64,000 nucleotides of DNA from Streptomyces cyanogenus (GTDB lineage: Bacteria > Actinomycetota > Actinomycetes > Streptomycetales > Streptomycetaceae): positions 7,478,001 through 7,542,000 of the forward strand of contig NZ_CP071839.1 of the NCBI RefSeq assembly GCF_017526105.1, read 5' to 3'. The translations under genes and the position numbers were made by a program. Positions 7,284 through 16,450 of the stretch are shown piece after piece. Each line of letters begins with the position of its first letter. The first letter of the stretch is position 1. Below the pieces are notes generated by a model that ran no database searches, was not told the DNA's origin, and was given only the letters and a program-made list of their open reading frames with translations.

Positions 7284-10200
7284 TCAGAGACCGGGCAGCT
7301 GGACCGTGTCCGTGAACACGGTCCGTTCCTTGATCTCGTCCGGTGTGGAGGTGTGCAGGAACGCGCCCTCGCGGGGTTCGTCGTTGGGGATGAACTCGAC
7401 CTCGCGGACGCGTACCCGGACGGGCCCGGTGCCCGGGGGCAACCGGAACTCGCCCGTCCACTCCCTGACCCGCGACAGGCCCACCTTCTTCGGGGCCGGG
7501 CTGAGCACGTACTCACGCTGCCATGCCGGAACCCCGGGAGGGCTCGTGGGGAAGGAGATGAGGTCGACCTGGTCCGCCGGCACGCCCGCCGGCGCCTGGC
7601 AGCGTTCCAGGACCATGTCGACCCGGTCGACCGCGGGGGCCGGCGAGATCACTCCGGTCAGTTTCACCTGGTACCGGTCGGCGAGGCGCGTCACCTGGAG
7701 CGTCCGGTCGGGCAGCAGGGGCACGGTGTCCGTCCTGACCACCGGCGACAGCCCGAGACCGTTCAGGCTGTCGGGCTGGTAGCGGGCGACGGCGAGCTGC
7801 ACCAGCGAGTGGTGGAAGGACGCACCGTCCGTTCCCGCGAGCGCCACGTCGCACAGCCAGCAGCCCTCGTCCTCCTGGTACTCCGGCTGGTGCGGTTTGA
7901 GGACGACGTCGGCCTGGGCCTCCTCCAGCCCCAGGCGCCGGTCCGGTCCCGTGGCGCTGGAGACGTGGGCGGCGAACGGCGCGCCGAGGGGCAGGCCCTT
8001 GGTGGGGTAGACCGGGTCGCCGCCGGCCACGGAGACGAACGGGGAGAGCCGGTCACCCGGGCCGGTGTCCTCCGGGCGGACCACCACCGCGAGCAGCTCG
8101 CCGGTCCCGGTGGTGTACCAGGGCGGTTGCAAGGCCAGCCGGATACGGCCGGCCGAGCGCACCCGGGTGAGCGTGTGGCCCGTCGCCGCGAGGTCGCCGG
8201 TCCGCTGCCAGCGGAACGCCGGCCGGGCGGACCGGACCACCGGGGGCGCCGGCCGCGCCGAACTCGGCACGTTCACCGGCGCCAGCTCCTTGGTCAGGGT
8301 GAACTCGTCGGCCCGCTGGGGATCGCGGAAGTACTCCCGGAACCGGCCGACCGCTTTGAGCGTGTACGTCACGGTGCGGTGCCGGGTGTCGCCGAACTCG
8401 TGGCGGAAGAGGGTGTCCGGGTGCGCCGGGCCGGACGGGTCGACCGGGATCGTCTCGACGGGCACATCGGTCACCTGCTGCCGCCGGGTGTCCCACTGGT
8501 CCTCCCAGCGGGCGGTGACGTGCACCTCCGCCGTGCTCTTCGGATCCCACACGTCGGACTGCGGCACCAACGCGGCGAAGGTGGCGTTCTGGGCACGGTC
8601 CACCTTCAGGACGGTGTCGGGGCGCCGCAGCGGATGCTGCACCGCGTGGACGAGCGTGAGGGACCGGGCCGGCGTGACCATCGGGTGCCGGCCCTGCCCG
8701 AACGCCTTGGTCGCGTTCTCCGGCGGGTCGGCCAGGTGCAGGGCGAAGTGGTCGGTGATGCCCTCCCGGGGGAACGTCGACAGTTCCAGGGTCAGCTGCT
8801 GCGCCGGCGCCAGACGGACGACCAGCCGGTCACCCTCCCACGCCACGGCGGGCCGCCCGGGCTGTGGGGTGGTCAGCTGCAGCGTCCTGGGCGGCAGGCC
8901 GGGCCACTCGTCCGGGGCCTCCCAGGCCCGGGCCAGCAGGGTGGGCGGGAGCGGCTCGGTGCGCAGGACGGCTATGCCGCCGGCGGCCGGATCCGGCAGG
9001 GCCGGTCCCCCGGTCGCCGCGGAATCCGCCGCCAGGAGCGCCCGCCTGACCCATTCCCAGGTCACGCGGTTCGCCACGGCCGGATCGCCGTGCACATCGA
9101 GCATGCCGTGCTGTTCGGCGAGGGCCGGTGTGCCGTCCGGTGGCCGCAGCAGCCGCTGGTCGTTCAGCGCGTAGCCGTGGCGTCCGGCGTACGCCTGGAC
9201 GTCCAGGTCCGCCATGGGGTCGCTGCGGATCACCACCAGCTCGGCCGACTCGCCCGGCGGTACCCGGGCGGGGTCCACGGCCGCGGGGTACCCGACGACC
9301 GGTGCTGGCAGCGGCTCGTGGCGGGCGTAGAACTCGGGCCGGGTCCCGTGCTGCTCGGCCGCCTCGTCCCCGGGGCCGAGCCCGCCGCCCGCCAGGTCGG
9401 CCACGCGGGCCCGGAGCGTGTAGTGGCGCCCGAAGCGCAGCGGGGGCAGGGTGCCGGGCTCGACCTCGAAGGCCATGCTGAGGCTGAGCCCCGGGGCGGC
9501 CGGCGGCTGCGCGGCCGGTGTCCCGTCGAGCTGGGGCCGGGGCACCGCCAGGCTCCAGCCCCGCCAGGCGGCCACGGTCTCGTCCGCGTGCAGCCCGGTC
9601 CAGTCGCTGATGGCGGCGTTGGACTTGAGGTGGCCCTCCTCCGGTGCGCCCGCCGCGCCGACGACGAGGAAGTCCTCGCTCAGCCGGCCGTCGGGCAGCC
9701 GCCGGTGGGCCCGGTAGGTGGCGTTGCGCCGGTGCAGCGAGAACCAGTGGGCGCCGCCGAGGGTGGGCCGTACGTCGATGCGGTAGCCGAGCACCAGGTC
9801 GTCCGCCGTGAGGACGTCCGGCAGCGTCCCCCGGGCCGCTCTGCTCAGCCGTGCGCTCATCTCCTGGCCGCGGCCGCGCAGCACCAGCCGCAGGCCGTCC
9901 GAGCGCAGGGCGGGGAGCACCGGGGGGCCGGCGGCCGGGCCGGCGTCGTGGGCGCGGGCCGCTTCGCGCAGCCGCTGGGCGGCGACGTCCACGTCGACGG
10001 TCGCCACCTGCCACAGCGGCGCCCCGTGGTCGTCGGTCCGGTCCAGGGTGACCATGCCGTCGCTCACCCGGGCCGTCGAGCCGGGACGGAACCCCGCTCC
10101 GAACAGGGTGCGCGGCGAGAGGACGACGGGCAGCGACGCGGGCCGTGCGGGCCACACCACGCGCACGGTCCCGCCGGCGTGGTCGGTGACGTCGTGCGGA

Positions 10201-10808
10201 TCGAGCGTCAGCTCGAAGACCAGGCCCAGGGCTCGCAGGACGGCCGGGTGCTCCCGCAGCAGCGACAGGGTCCGGTGGAAGTCCGGCCGCCCCGGGGAGG
10301 CGGGTACGGCCACGGGGGCGGGCGCCGGTTCCTCGGGGCCCAGCCAGTGCTCGTTGCGCAGCACCCGCTGCACCCGCTGGGTGAAGTCCGGTGACCGCGG
10401 GCCCAGTTCCGGGTCCACCTCGGCCCGCGCCACGTCCTGGAACCCCTGGGCCACCGCTTCCGCGTCCTTCGAGGTCGCCCGCACGGTCAGCCGGGCGGGG
10501 TCCACGGCCCGCCGCGCGTCGACGGTGTCCTCGACCGGCAGCCCGGCGACCAGCCGCTCCCAGACGCCGGCCTGGAACGGGACGACGGGAACGAGGTCCC
10601 GGCTGCCGTACGGGGTGGCGGACGGCCCCGCACCCGGCGGGAACAGCTCGATGCGTACCGGGCCCGACGTCAGGGCCGCCGGCGGCCACTGCGCCATGCC
10701 GTGCTGCGCCGGCGTGCCGCCGTCGAGCCGGGGCACGACGAGCACCCGCAGCAGCGGGCGGTCGTGCACGAAGCCGCCGGGTACGGAGATCCACAGCATG
10801 TCGCTCAT
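7284..10808 (-). CDS. large protein of unknown function (1174 aa)
   Basis: 1174-residue protein with no signal peptide, membrane segment or motif I can name. The sequence is rich in short beta-strand patterns throughout, with repeated phrases such as arginine-rich RVR...EVEFIPND near the end. It starts MSDMLWISVPGGFV and contains no obvious catalytic cluster. The ATG at 10808 overlaps the stop of the upstream gene by four bases (ATGA), so the two are translationally coupled. The open frame runs on upstream to 13481, but that part is the shadow of the next gene. It is the last gene of a three-gene operon. The product could be structural, part of an extracellular assembly or a toxin-like complex; nothing in the sequence decides this. 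Confidence 0.8.
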   Translation of the reverse strand: MSDMLWISVPGGFVHDRPLLRVLVVPRLDGGTPAQHGMAQWPPAALTSGPVRIELFPPGAGPSATPYGSRDLVPVVPFQAGVWERLVAGLPVEDTVDARRAVDPARLTVRATSKDAEAVAQGFQDVARAEVDPELGPRSPDFTQRVQRVLRNEHWLGPEEPAPAPVAVPASPGRPDFHRTLSLLREHPAVLRALGLVFELTLDPHDVTDHAGGTVRVVWPARPASLPVVLSPRTLFGAGFRPGSTARVSDGMVTLDRTDDHGAPLWQVATVDVDVAAQRLREAARAHDAGPAAGPPVLPALRSDGLRLVLRGRGQEMSARLSRAARGTLPDVLTADDLVLGYRIDVRPTLGGAHWFSLHRRNATYRAHRRLPDGRLSEDFLVVGAAGAPEEGHLKSNAAISDWTGLHADETVAAWRGWSLAVPRPQLDGTPAAQPPAAPGLSLSMAFEVEPGTLPPLRFGRHYTLRARVADLAGGGLGPGDEAAEQHGTRPEFYARHEPLPAPVVGYPAAVDPARVPPGESAELVVIRSDPMADLDVQAYAGRHGYALNDQRLLRPPDGTPALAEQHGMLDVHGDPAVANRVTWEWVRRALLAADSAATGGPALPDPAAGGIAVLRTEPLPPTLLARAWEAPDEWPGLPPRTLQLTTPQPGRPAVAWEGDRLVVRLAPAQQLTLELSTFPREGITDHFALHLADPPENATKAFGQGRHPMVTPARSLTLVHAVQHPLRRPDTVLKVDRAQNATFAALVPQSDVWDPKSTAEVHVTARWEDQWDTRRQQVTDVPVETIPVDPSGPAHPDTLFRHEFGDTRHRTVTYTLKAVGRFREYFRDPQRADEFTLTKELAPVNVPSSARPAPPVVRSARPAFRWQRTGDLAATGHTLTRVRSAGRIRLALQPPWYTTGTGELLAVVVRPEDTGPGDRLSPFVSVAGGDPVYPTKGLPLGAPFAAHVSSATGPDRRLGLEEAQADVVLKPHQPEYQEDEGCWLCDVALAGTDGASFHHSLVQLAVARYQPDSLNGLGLSPVVRTDTVPLLPDRTLQVTRLADRYQVKLTGVISPAPAVDRVDMVLERCQAPAGVPADQVDLISFPTSPPGVPAWQREYVLSPAPKKVGLSRVREWTGEFRLPPGTGPVRVRVREVEFIPNDEPREGAFLHTSTPDEIKERTVFTDTVQLPGL

Positions 10809-13540
10809 GACGCGAACGCCTTCCGGTACTGCTCCCAGGCCTCGAACGCCGCCGCGGAGCGCGCCTCGGCCGCTTCGGGGGCGAGGGCGGTGTGGCCGGG
10901 GTCGATGCCGCCGACGAGTTCGAAGGTCCCGCTGTCGACGGTGACCGACTGCGAGTAGAGCGTCAGGTCCAGCTCGATGACGAGGGTCGCCCGGCCCACC
11001 AGGCTCGGCCGGCCGTCGTCGTGGAAGAGCAGGGCGACCCGCAGCTCGACCGAGACCGTCACCAGGCCGAGCAGCCGCACGCTGCCGCCGATCCGGATGA
11101 ACGCCTCCAGCTCCAGCGCGCCGTCGGCCCGGCGCACGAAGCGCACCCCGCCCAGCGCGTGGACCTCGGCCCTGGCGACCACGAAGTCGACGGCGACCAT
11201 CGCGCCGAACTCCATCGAGATCTCCACCGTCGGCTCGCCCGCACCGGCGATCTCCACCGAGGCGTACCCGCCGCCGCTGAACCCGGTGACGGAGAGGGCG
11301 AAGGGGTGTTCCCGGCTCGCGAACCCGAGCGTCACGGTCACCGGTTTCTCCGCGTACGGAACGGTCACCGCCAGCCGCGCCGCCACGTTCTGCATGACGA
11401 ACATGCCGGCCGCCGTCTTCGGCAGCGTGATCTCGTAGCCGACGGTGACCCCGGTGGGGGAGACCCGGCAGGTGAGGCCTGCGCCGAGGAGCGCCTCCAG
11501 CTTGCGCTGCAGCTCCTGGAGCAGCTTCAGCGGACCGCTGAACGCTATCTTCGGCGCGTCCAGGGCGAGCTGCGTCGGGCGGCCCGGCCGCTGGTCGAAC
11601 GTCACCGAGCCGAAGGACAGCGTCAGCAGCCGTGCGGCGGGCGGCGGGGGCAGCGCGAGGGCGACGTTGCGCAGCACACAGGTCTGCGCGGGCGGAGCGG
11701 CCGCCTCCGGCAGGGCCCGGGCCGGCGGGCGGGAGCCGACGGACAGGTCCAGTCGCGCGGCCGTCGCCGGCTGGAAGGCGTTGTACGCCTTGAGCGGGAG
11801 TGCCTGCCACTCCATCTCCGTGCTGGTCTCCAGCCCCGTCCACCGCTGCACGATCTTCGGCGGGTTGGGCTTGGTGCTCCCCGAGGTGTCGATGAGAGCG
11901 GCCAGCGGGAAGCCGAACAGCGTCGCCCCCTTGAAGGCCCTCTCCAGTGCCGCCGCCAGGTCGGTGCCGCCCGGGAGGGTGTCGGTGACGACGGGGCCCA
12001 GCTCGCGGGAGATCCCGTCGGCCTTGAACCTGGGCGCCACGAGCCCTCCGGAGCGGTCGGCGTTCCTGGTGAAGTCGACCAGGAGACCGTCCGGCGCGGC
12101 GAAGACCAGGGGGACCCGGGGCACGGACACCGCGGCGGCGGCGGGTTGGCCGCGCAGTGCGGCGGCGTAGGTCATGGGCTGCGGCTGCTCGTGCCCCGAG
12201 CCGGGCAGCAAAGTGCGCAGAGCGGACAGGACGACGTCGAACCCGGCCAGGTCCGGGCGGTACCCGGTGCCGTGCGCCGCGGCGGTGAACGTCAGCGACC
12301 GGACCTCCTGGACGTCCCCCGGCCTGCCGCCCGCCCCCACCAGGTCGAGGGCGACGCCGGGGACCGGTGCCTTGGCGAACGGACGCCAGCTGTCCACCAC
12401 CGCCTGCGACGGGCCCGGCCGTGTGTCGGAGACGAAGACCAGCGGAATGGTGAACTGCACGGTGGTCCCGCCGGCGCGGCAGCGGACCGGGAAACGCACG
12501 GGCGAGGAGGGGCCGCCCGGCAGGAACTCCAGGAAGTCCGTCGGCTCCGTGGTGCCGGTGAGGGAGAACTCGCAGCCCAGCAGCTCCACCTCGTCGAACG
12601 GGAACGTCGGGGCGCGGGTGCCCGTCAGGAGCGGCCGGGAGATCACCAGGGTGCGCTGCCTGCGCAGGGCCGCCACACAGCCGGCGGCGGCCGGGTCGTA
12701 CCGGGGGAGGAACTCCCGCCGGGTGAAGTCCTGGTACACGCAGGAGAAGCCGAACGGCCAGAGTTTCCCCGACACGGTGACGTCGGCCCGCTGGTCCCGG
12801 CCGACCGTCGCCTCGTGGGTCCAGGTCAGCGAGGGCCACTGCGCACCGGCCGACAGGGTGCCGCCCAGCGCGGTCAGCTCCAGCCGGGTGGCGTCGGGCG
12901 GCCCGTCCTGGGCGCTCGACGTGACGATGGCCTGCCGCTGGCCTCTCAGCGGCGGCTTCTGGAACGGGCCGTCGGTCGAGGGCGGGGCGTCGGTGTCCCG
13001 GAAGGAGGTGGGGCGGATCGCCAGGAGGGCGTCCGTGGCGCCGGCGTCGCCGGCCCGCAACCGCGCGGTCCACAGGCCCACCGCACCCGAACCCGCCACC
13101 GGCACCGGCCGCGTCCGGTGGTCCGACAGCACCTGCGCGCCCGTGGTCCGGGCCAGGGGAAGGACGGTGAGTCCCCACGGCAGCTCGATCCCGGAGGCCT
13201 GTCCGTCGATGTGCGCCTGCCCGGGGCGGGCGAGCGCGTCGAGGATGCCCTGCGCGGTCAGCTCGATCACGGTGCCCGTCGCGACCCGGAAGACGAGCCG
13301 GCTGGGTTCGGACAGCCACGAGTGACTGTGCACGGCGGCGGTGGTGTGGAACTCGGCCGGTGTGGCCTGCTCCAGGATCGCCTGCGGCGGGAAGGTGAGC
13401 GTCACGGTCGGGTCGGTACCGGTGGCCACCAGCCTCGGCGCGGCGGCATGCGCGTCCGTACGGACCTCGCATCCGGCCCATTCGACGGCCAGGACGACGA
13501 AGTCCTCACCGCGTACGATCAGAAAGGTCGGCCCCGCCAT
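10805..13540 (-). CDS. large protein of unknown function (911 aa)
   Basis: 911-residue protein without signal peptide or membrane helices. The N-terminal two thirds are beta-rich. The last third (from about residue 690) consists of regular amphipathic strands (for instance VELRVALLFHDDG, ATLVIELDLTLYSQSVTVDS) that resemble long repetitive beta-sheet or lipid-binding folds. The end is an alpha-helical tail (ARSAAAFEAWEQYRKAF). I cannot assign a family; a loose likeness to DUF6603-type beta repeats is only an impression. ATG 13540 is preceded by GGGTGG; a GTG one codon earlier is possible. It sits 45 bp after the propeller-like gene and overlaps the next gene by four bases. Confidence 0.78.
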   Translation of the reverse strand: MAGPTFLIVRGEDFVVLAVEWAGCEVRTDAHAAAPRLVATGTDPTVTLTFPPQAILEQATPAEFHTTAAVHSHSWLSEPSRLVFRVATGTVIELTAQGILDALARPGQAHIDGQASGIELPWGLTVLPLARTTGAQVLSDHRTRPVPVAGSGAVGLWTARLRAGDAGATDALLAIRPTSFRDTDAPPSTDGPFQKPPLRGQRQAIVTSSAQDGPPDATRLELTALGGTLSAGAQWPSLTWTHEATVGRDQRADVTVSGKLWPFGFSCVYQDFTRREFLPRYDPAAAGCVAALRRQRTLVISRPLLTGTRAPTFPFDEVELLGCEFSLTGTTEPTDFLEFLPGGPSSPVRFPVRCRAGGTTVQFTIPLVFVSDTRPGPSQAVVDSWRPFAKAPVPGVALDLVGAGGRPGDVQEVRSLTFTAAAHGTGYRPDLAGFDVVLSALRTLLPGSGHEQPQPMTYAAALRGQPAAAAVSVPRVPLVFAAPDGLLVDFTRNADRSGGLVAPRFKADGISRELGPVVTDTLPGGTDLAAALERAFKGATLFGFPLAALIDTSGSTKPNPPKIVQRWTGLETSTEMEWQALPLKAYNAFQPATAARLDLSVGSRPPARALPEAAAPPAQTCVLRNVALALPPPPAARLLTLSFGSVTFDQRPGRPTQLALDAPKIAFSGPLKLLQELQRKLEALLGAGLTCRVSPTGVTVGYEITLPKTAAGMFVMQNVAARLAVTVPYAEKPVTVTLGFASREHPFALSVTGFSGGGYASVEIAGAGEPTVEISMEFGAMVAVDFVVARAEVHALGGVRFVRRADGALELEAFIRIGGSVRLLGLVTVSVELRVALLFHDDGRPSLVGRATLVIELDLTLYSQSVTVDSGTFELVGGIDPGHTALAPEAAEARSAAAFEAWEQYRKAFAS

Positions 13541-13585
13541 CACTCACCACCCGCTTCGTCGCCGCGGTCCCGCGCCTCATGCGCC

Positions 13586-14689
13586 TCATGGCGCCAGGCC
13601 GTACCGGAGCTCGCTGCCGTTCATGTGCGCGATGTGCGCGCTGCCGTCGCGGTCGAAGACGAGGTCGCTCCACGCTCCGCCGGCCTCGACGTCCTGGATG
13701 TCGAAGGTGGCGATGCCGGTCCGCGTCGCGAACTTCAGCCGGCCTCCGGAGCCGTAGACCACACAGATCCGCGAATTGTGGTTCACCCCGCACGCGGAGA
13801 GCACGTCGTCCCCGACCACCTGCTTGTCGACGGCTTCCGTGGCCGGGGATTCCGGGAAGTTGCCGAAGATGCAGAGTGTGAGCGTGCGCCCGGTCCGTTC
13901 GTAGTACGAGACGAAGCTTTCGCCGGTGATCGAGTGCCCCATCGCGGGGTACTCGCCGCTGATCTGAGGGTCGCTCAGCATCTCCACCTGCCAGCTGTCC
14001 GGCTGGCCCGGGAAGTCGGTTCCGGGCACCCGGGTCGCCACGCGCAGCCTGCGGACGGACTGGCCGGTGGCGGACAGGTCGTCGAAGGAGGCGATGCGCA
14101 GCGTCTCCTGGGCGTCGAAGTCCAGCACCGGGAACCAGCCCTTCTCCACGAGGTCCCCGCCGTCGACCTTGTGCACGTTCTTCCTCCAGCGCGGAGGATC
14201 GTCCGGTGCGTTCTTCGGAGGCGCCTTGGTGGCGTGCCAGAGGTTGAGGCCGGACTGGTAAGCGAGGTTGGGGGTGTCCTTGTACGCGGCATCACTGAAC
14301 ACCCCGGGGTGCAGCCGGAGCGAGACGAACCGCACGCTGCCGGTGAGGACGCCCCCGTTGCTGGGGACCTCCTCGAAGGTCCACTGGTCGGGGCACCTGC
14401 CATAGATCAGGTGGTCGTCGGCATCGTTCGCGAAGGCGACGTGCGGCCTCTCGTGGGAGTCGATCGCGAGGCCGATGCGGTACATGTCGCGGGCCGCCGG
14501 CCCCGCCGGCAGTTCCGTCCTGGTCCACCCGTCCTCGTCCCGGTGGGCCACGACGACGCTCCCGCCGGTGGTCGCGTACGCGATCCAGGGTGTGTTCGTC
14601 TCGTCGACCGCCAGGGACACCTGGCCGGCAGCGGTGCCGGTCTTGTCCACGATCTCGGTGTCGAATGTAGGCGCCATGTTCCTCGTCAT
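13586..14689 (-). CDS. beta-propeller-like protein (BNR/sialidase-type repeats)
   Basis: 367-residue protein built of repeated blade-like units in which a phrase such as LAVDETNTPWIAYATTGG, LAIDSHERPHVAFAND or LVFDRDGSAHIAHMNG recurs about every 50-60 residues. This is the pattern of six- or seven-bladed propellers seen in exo-alpha-sialidase/BNR proteins, but no sialidase catalytic set is apparent. There is no signal peptide. It may be a binding module. First gene of the operon leading to the two large proteins; a second ATG four codons in (MAPTF) is an alternative start. The 200-bp gap to the neprosin gene is the shared divergent promoter region. Confidence 0.7.
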   Translation of the reverse strand: MTRNMAPTFDTEIVDKTGTAAGQVSLAVDETNTPWIAYATTGGSVVVAHRDEDGWTRTELPAGPAARDMYRIGLAIDSHERPHVAFANDADDHLIYGRCPDQWTFEEVPSNGGVLTGSVRFVSLRLHPGVFSDAAYKDTPNLAYQSGLNLWHATKAPPKNAPDDPPRWRKNVHKVDGGDLVEKGWFPVLDFDAQETLRIASFDDLSATGQSVRRLRVATRVPGTDFPGQPDSWQVEMLSDPQISGEYPAMGHSITGESFVSYYERTGRTLTLCIFGNFPESPATEAVDKQVVGDDVLSACGVNHNSRICVVYGSGGRLKFATRTGIATFDIQDVEAGGAWSDLVFDRDGSAHIAHMNGSELRYGLAP

Positions 14690-14891
14690 CTCCGATTGAA
14701 TGCTTGCCCGTTAGTTGTCACGTGTTCAATCGAGAGGGATGCGCGCCGCGGACTCGCTCACTCACACGCTAGTCACCGCGAGGGCGTGCTGCACCCCGAA
14801 GGATCCGGGCTGCGCGAGTCCGTTCGCGGGAGCAGGATGGATGCGGGGGGATGCAACGTTGGCTCCGGCGTCGGCCTCTGAGGAGACGACC

Positions 14892-16106
14892 ATGGAATCG
14901 GGCAGGATCGAGCGCAACCCCCTGGCACCGGAACCCGCGCCGGCGCCGCGAGCCGGCCAGGAGCTGGAACGCGAGGCGGCCGAACGGCTCGACGAGATCC
15001 GGCAGTACTTCAAGGACCGGTACGCGCGCCGCGACGTCGTCGCCCGCACCACCACGGCCACCGGTGAGGAACTCGACTGGGTTCCGGCCGGTTCCCACGC
15101 GGAGCCCCCCGACCTGGAGGGGCCGCAGCCGCCCGGGGACCCCGGTCGTCCCCGGTCGCCGCAGACCTTCGAGCAGGCCGGACACCAGGCTGAGACGGGT
15201 CCTCCCGGCACCGTGCCGGTGGTGCGCAGACCGCTGGACGACATCACCGCGACCGGCACGCTGGAGGACTACCTCGCGAAGGGCACACGCGCGAAGCGCT
15301 TCACCCCGCCCGACGACATCGGTCCGGAAACGCGCGCCGCCGCCGCGGTCCACAAGTACGCCCACGCCGCCCAGTGGGTGGCGAACTTCGGCACCGAGGG
15401 CTTCATCAACACCTGGCGGCCCTACGTCCAGTGGTCGAACGAGTTCTCCCTGGGGCAGCTCTGGGTGGTGCGGGGCAGCGGAAGCGGGACGGACCTGCAG
15501 ACCGTCGAAGTGGGCGCGCAGACCTACCGCGACCTGTACGGGGACTGGTATCCGCACCTGTTCATCTTCTACACGACCAACAACTACACGCACAGCGGCG
15601 ACAACTTCGGCGGCTACAACACCGACGTGAACGGCTGGCAGCAGACATCGCAGCGGGTCTACCCGACCGCGCGGCTGGCGGAGAGCGCGTACGGCGGCGT
15701 CCAGTACGACCTCGCGCTGAAGGTCACCCTCTACAACGGCAACTGGTGGGTCCGCGTCGGCGACGAGTGGATGGGGTACTACCCCGCCGCCCTGTTCAAC
15801 TCCACGGGGCTGCACGACCAGGCACAGGTCGTGGACTGGGGTGGTGAGATCGTCGACGACGTCACCAACCACCCGGAAGCCACCTCGACCTGGATGGGCA
15901 GCGGCCACTTCCCGAACGAGGGCTGGAGCCGCGCGGCGAGCATGCACAACCTGGCCTACCAGTCCGACAGCGCCGGGACGATGGCCGGCTTCCGGGGGAA
16001 CCCGTCCGTGACGAACACGAACGCCTACCAGATCACCACCGACTTCAGCGGCACGACGACCTGGGGGTCGTTCATGTACTGGGGAGGCCCGGGTGGCGTC
16101 GAGTGA
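14892..16106 (+). CDS. neprosin-family protease
   Basis: 404-residue protein whose last 240 residues match the neprosin (DUF239) domain: ANFGTEGFINTWRPYVQ, ELSLGQLWVV-like, FIFYTTNNYTHSG, WWVRVGDEWMGYYPAALF and VVDWGGEIVDD. Neprosins are glutamic endopeptidases that cut after proline, known from plants and found in some bacteria. The N-terminal 150 residues are helical, then proline-rich, and hold GTVPVVRRPL near residue 110, like the CPxGTxPIRR motif of the plant activation peptide. No signal peptide is seen, which is odd for a digestive enzyme. ATG 14892 is preceded by GAGGAG at 7 nt; an upstream in-frame extension is rejected. It overlaps the next gene by 14 bp. Confidence 0.85.
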   Translation: MESGRIERNPLAPEPAPAPRAGQELEREAAERLDEIRQYFKDRYARRDVVARTTTATGEELDWVPAGSHAEPPDLEGPQPPGDPGRPRSPQTFEQAGHQAETGPPGTVPVVRRPLDDITATGTLEDYLAKGTRAKRFTPPDDIGPETRAAAAVHKYAHAAQWVANFGTEGFINTWRPYVQWSNEFSLGQLWVVRGSGSGTDLQTVEVGAQTYRDLYGDWYPHLFIFYTTNNYTHSGDNFGGYNTDVNGWQQTSQRVYPTARLAESAYGGVQYDLALKVTLYNGNWWVRVGDEWMGYYPAALFNSTGLHDQAQVVDWGGEIVDDVTNHPEATSTWMGSGHFPNEGWSRAASMHNLAYQSDSAGTMAGFRGNPSVTNTNAYQITTDFSGTTTWGSFMYWGGPGGVE

Positions 16107-16401
16107 CGTACCGGCGGGGGACGACCGGGCGGAGGTCATCCCCTCCGAGGTCGATCCGGACGTCGAGTGCGTCCGGATCGACAAGGCGGCCGGGCAGGCG
16201 GAACCGCCGCCGTCGCCGCCCCCGGAGACGCCGGACGCCAGGCCCGAGGGCACAAGGCTCTGCCCCGAGGGTTATGTGCCCCGGCGCCGCCGCCGCGACT
16301 ACACGCTGAACGGCAAACGGGTCGTCACCGACACCCCGCCGACCCGCAACCCCGGGGAACCGCCCGCGCACGGGACGCCGCCGGACGACGCGGTGCCGTA
16401 G
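16093..16401 (+). CDS. small Pro-rich protein coupled to neprosin
   Basis: 102-residue protein starting at GTG 16093 inside the end of the neprosin gene, with GGGGAGG 5 nt upstream, so it is translationally coupled. It has no signal peptide. Two short blocks stand out: DVECVRIDK early and LCPEGYVPRRRRRDY in the middle, each with a cysteine. They recall, in the same order, the two conserved blocks of the plant neprosin activation peptide (a C-V-x-I stretch and a CPxGTxPIRR stretch). I infer that it may be a separate regulatory or inhibitory partner of the protease. The rest is low-complexity proline, aspartate and glutamate. Confidence 0.7.
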   Translation: MASSDVPAGDDRAEVIPSEVDPDVECVRIDKAAGQAEPPPSPPPETPDARPEGTRLCPEGYVPRRRRRDYTLNGKRVVTDTPPTRNPGEPPAHGTPPDDAVP

Positions 16402-16450
16402 CCGGACCCGCGGCGGCGGACCGGAGCAGGGCCGCACCGAGCCGGCCCGG

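Noticed and set aside
7128..10394. 1088-codon open frame on the plus strand
   Set aside because: It is the antisense shadow of the 1174-aa gene; composition is typical of high-GC reverse frames and no domain is recognisable.
10809..13481. Continuous frame joining the 1174-aa gene to upstream sequence (2065 codons in total)
   Set aside because: The upstream part is a shifted frame of the 911-aa gene; ATG 10808 with the ATGA overlap is the natural start.
10892..14881. 1329-codon open frame on the plus strand
   Set aside because: Antisense of the 911-aa and propeller-like genes; codon pattern and lack of ribosome site argue against it.
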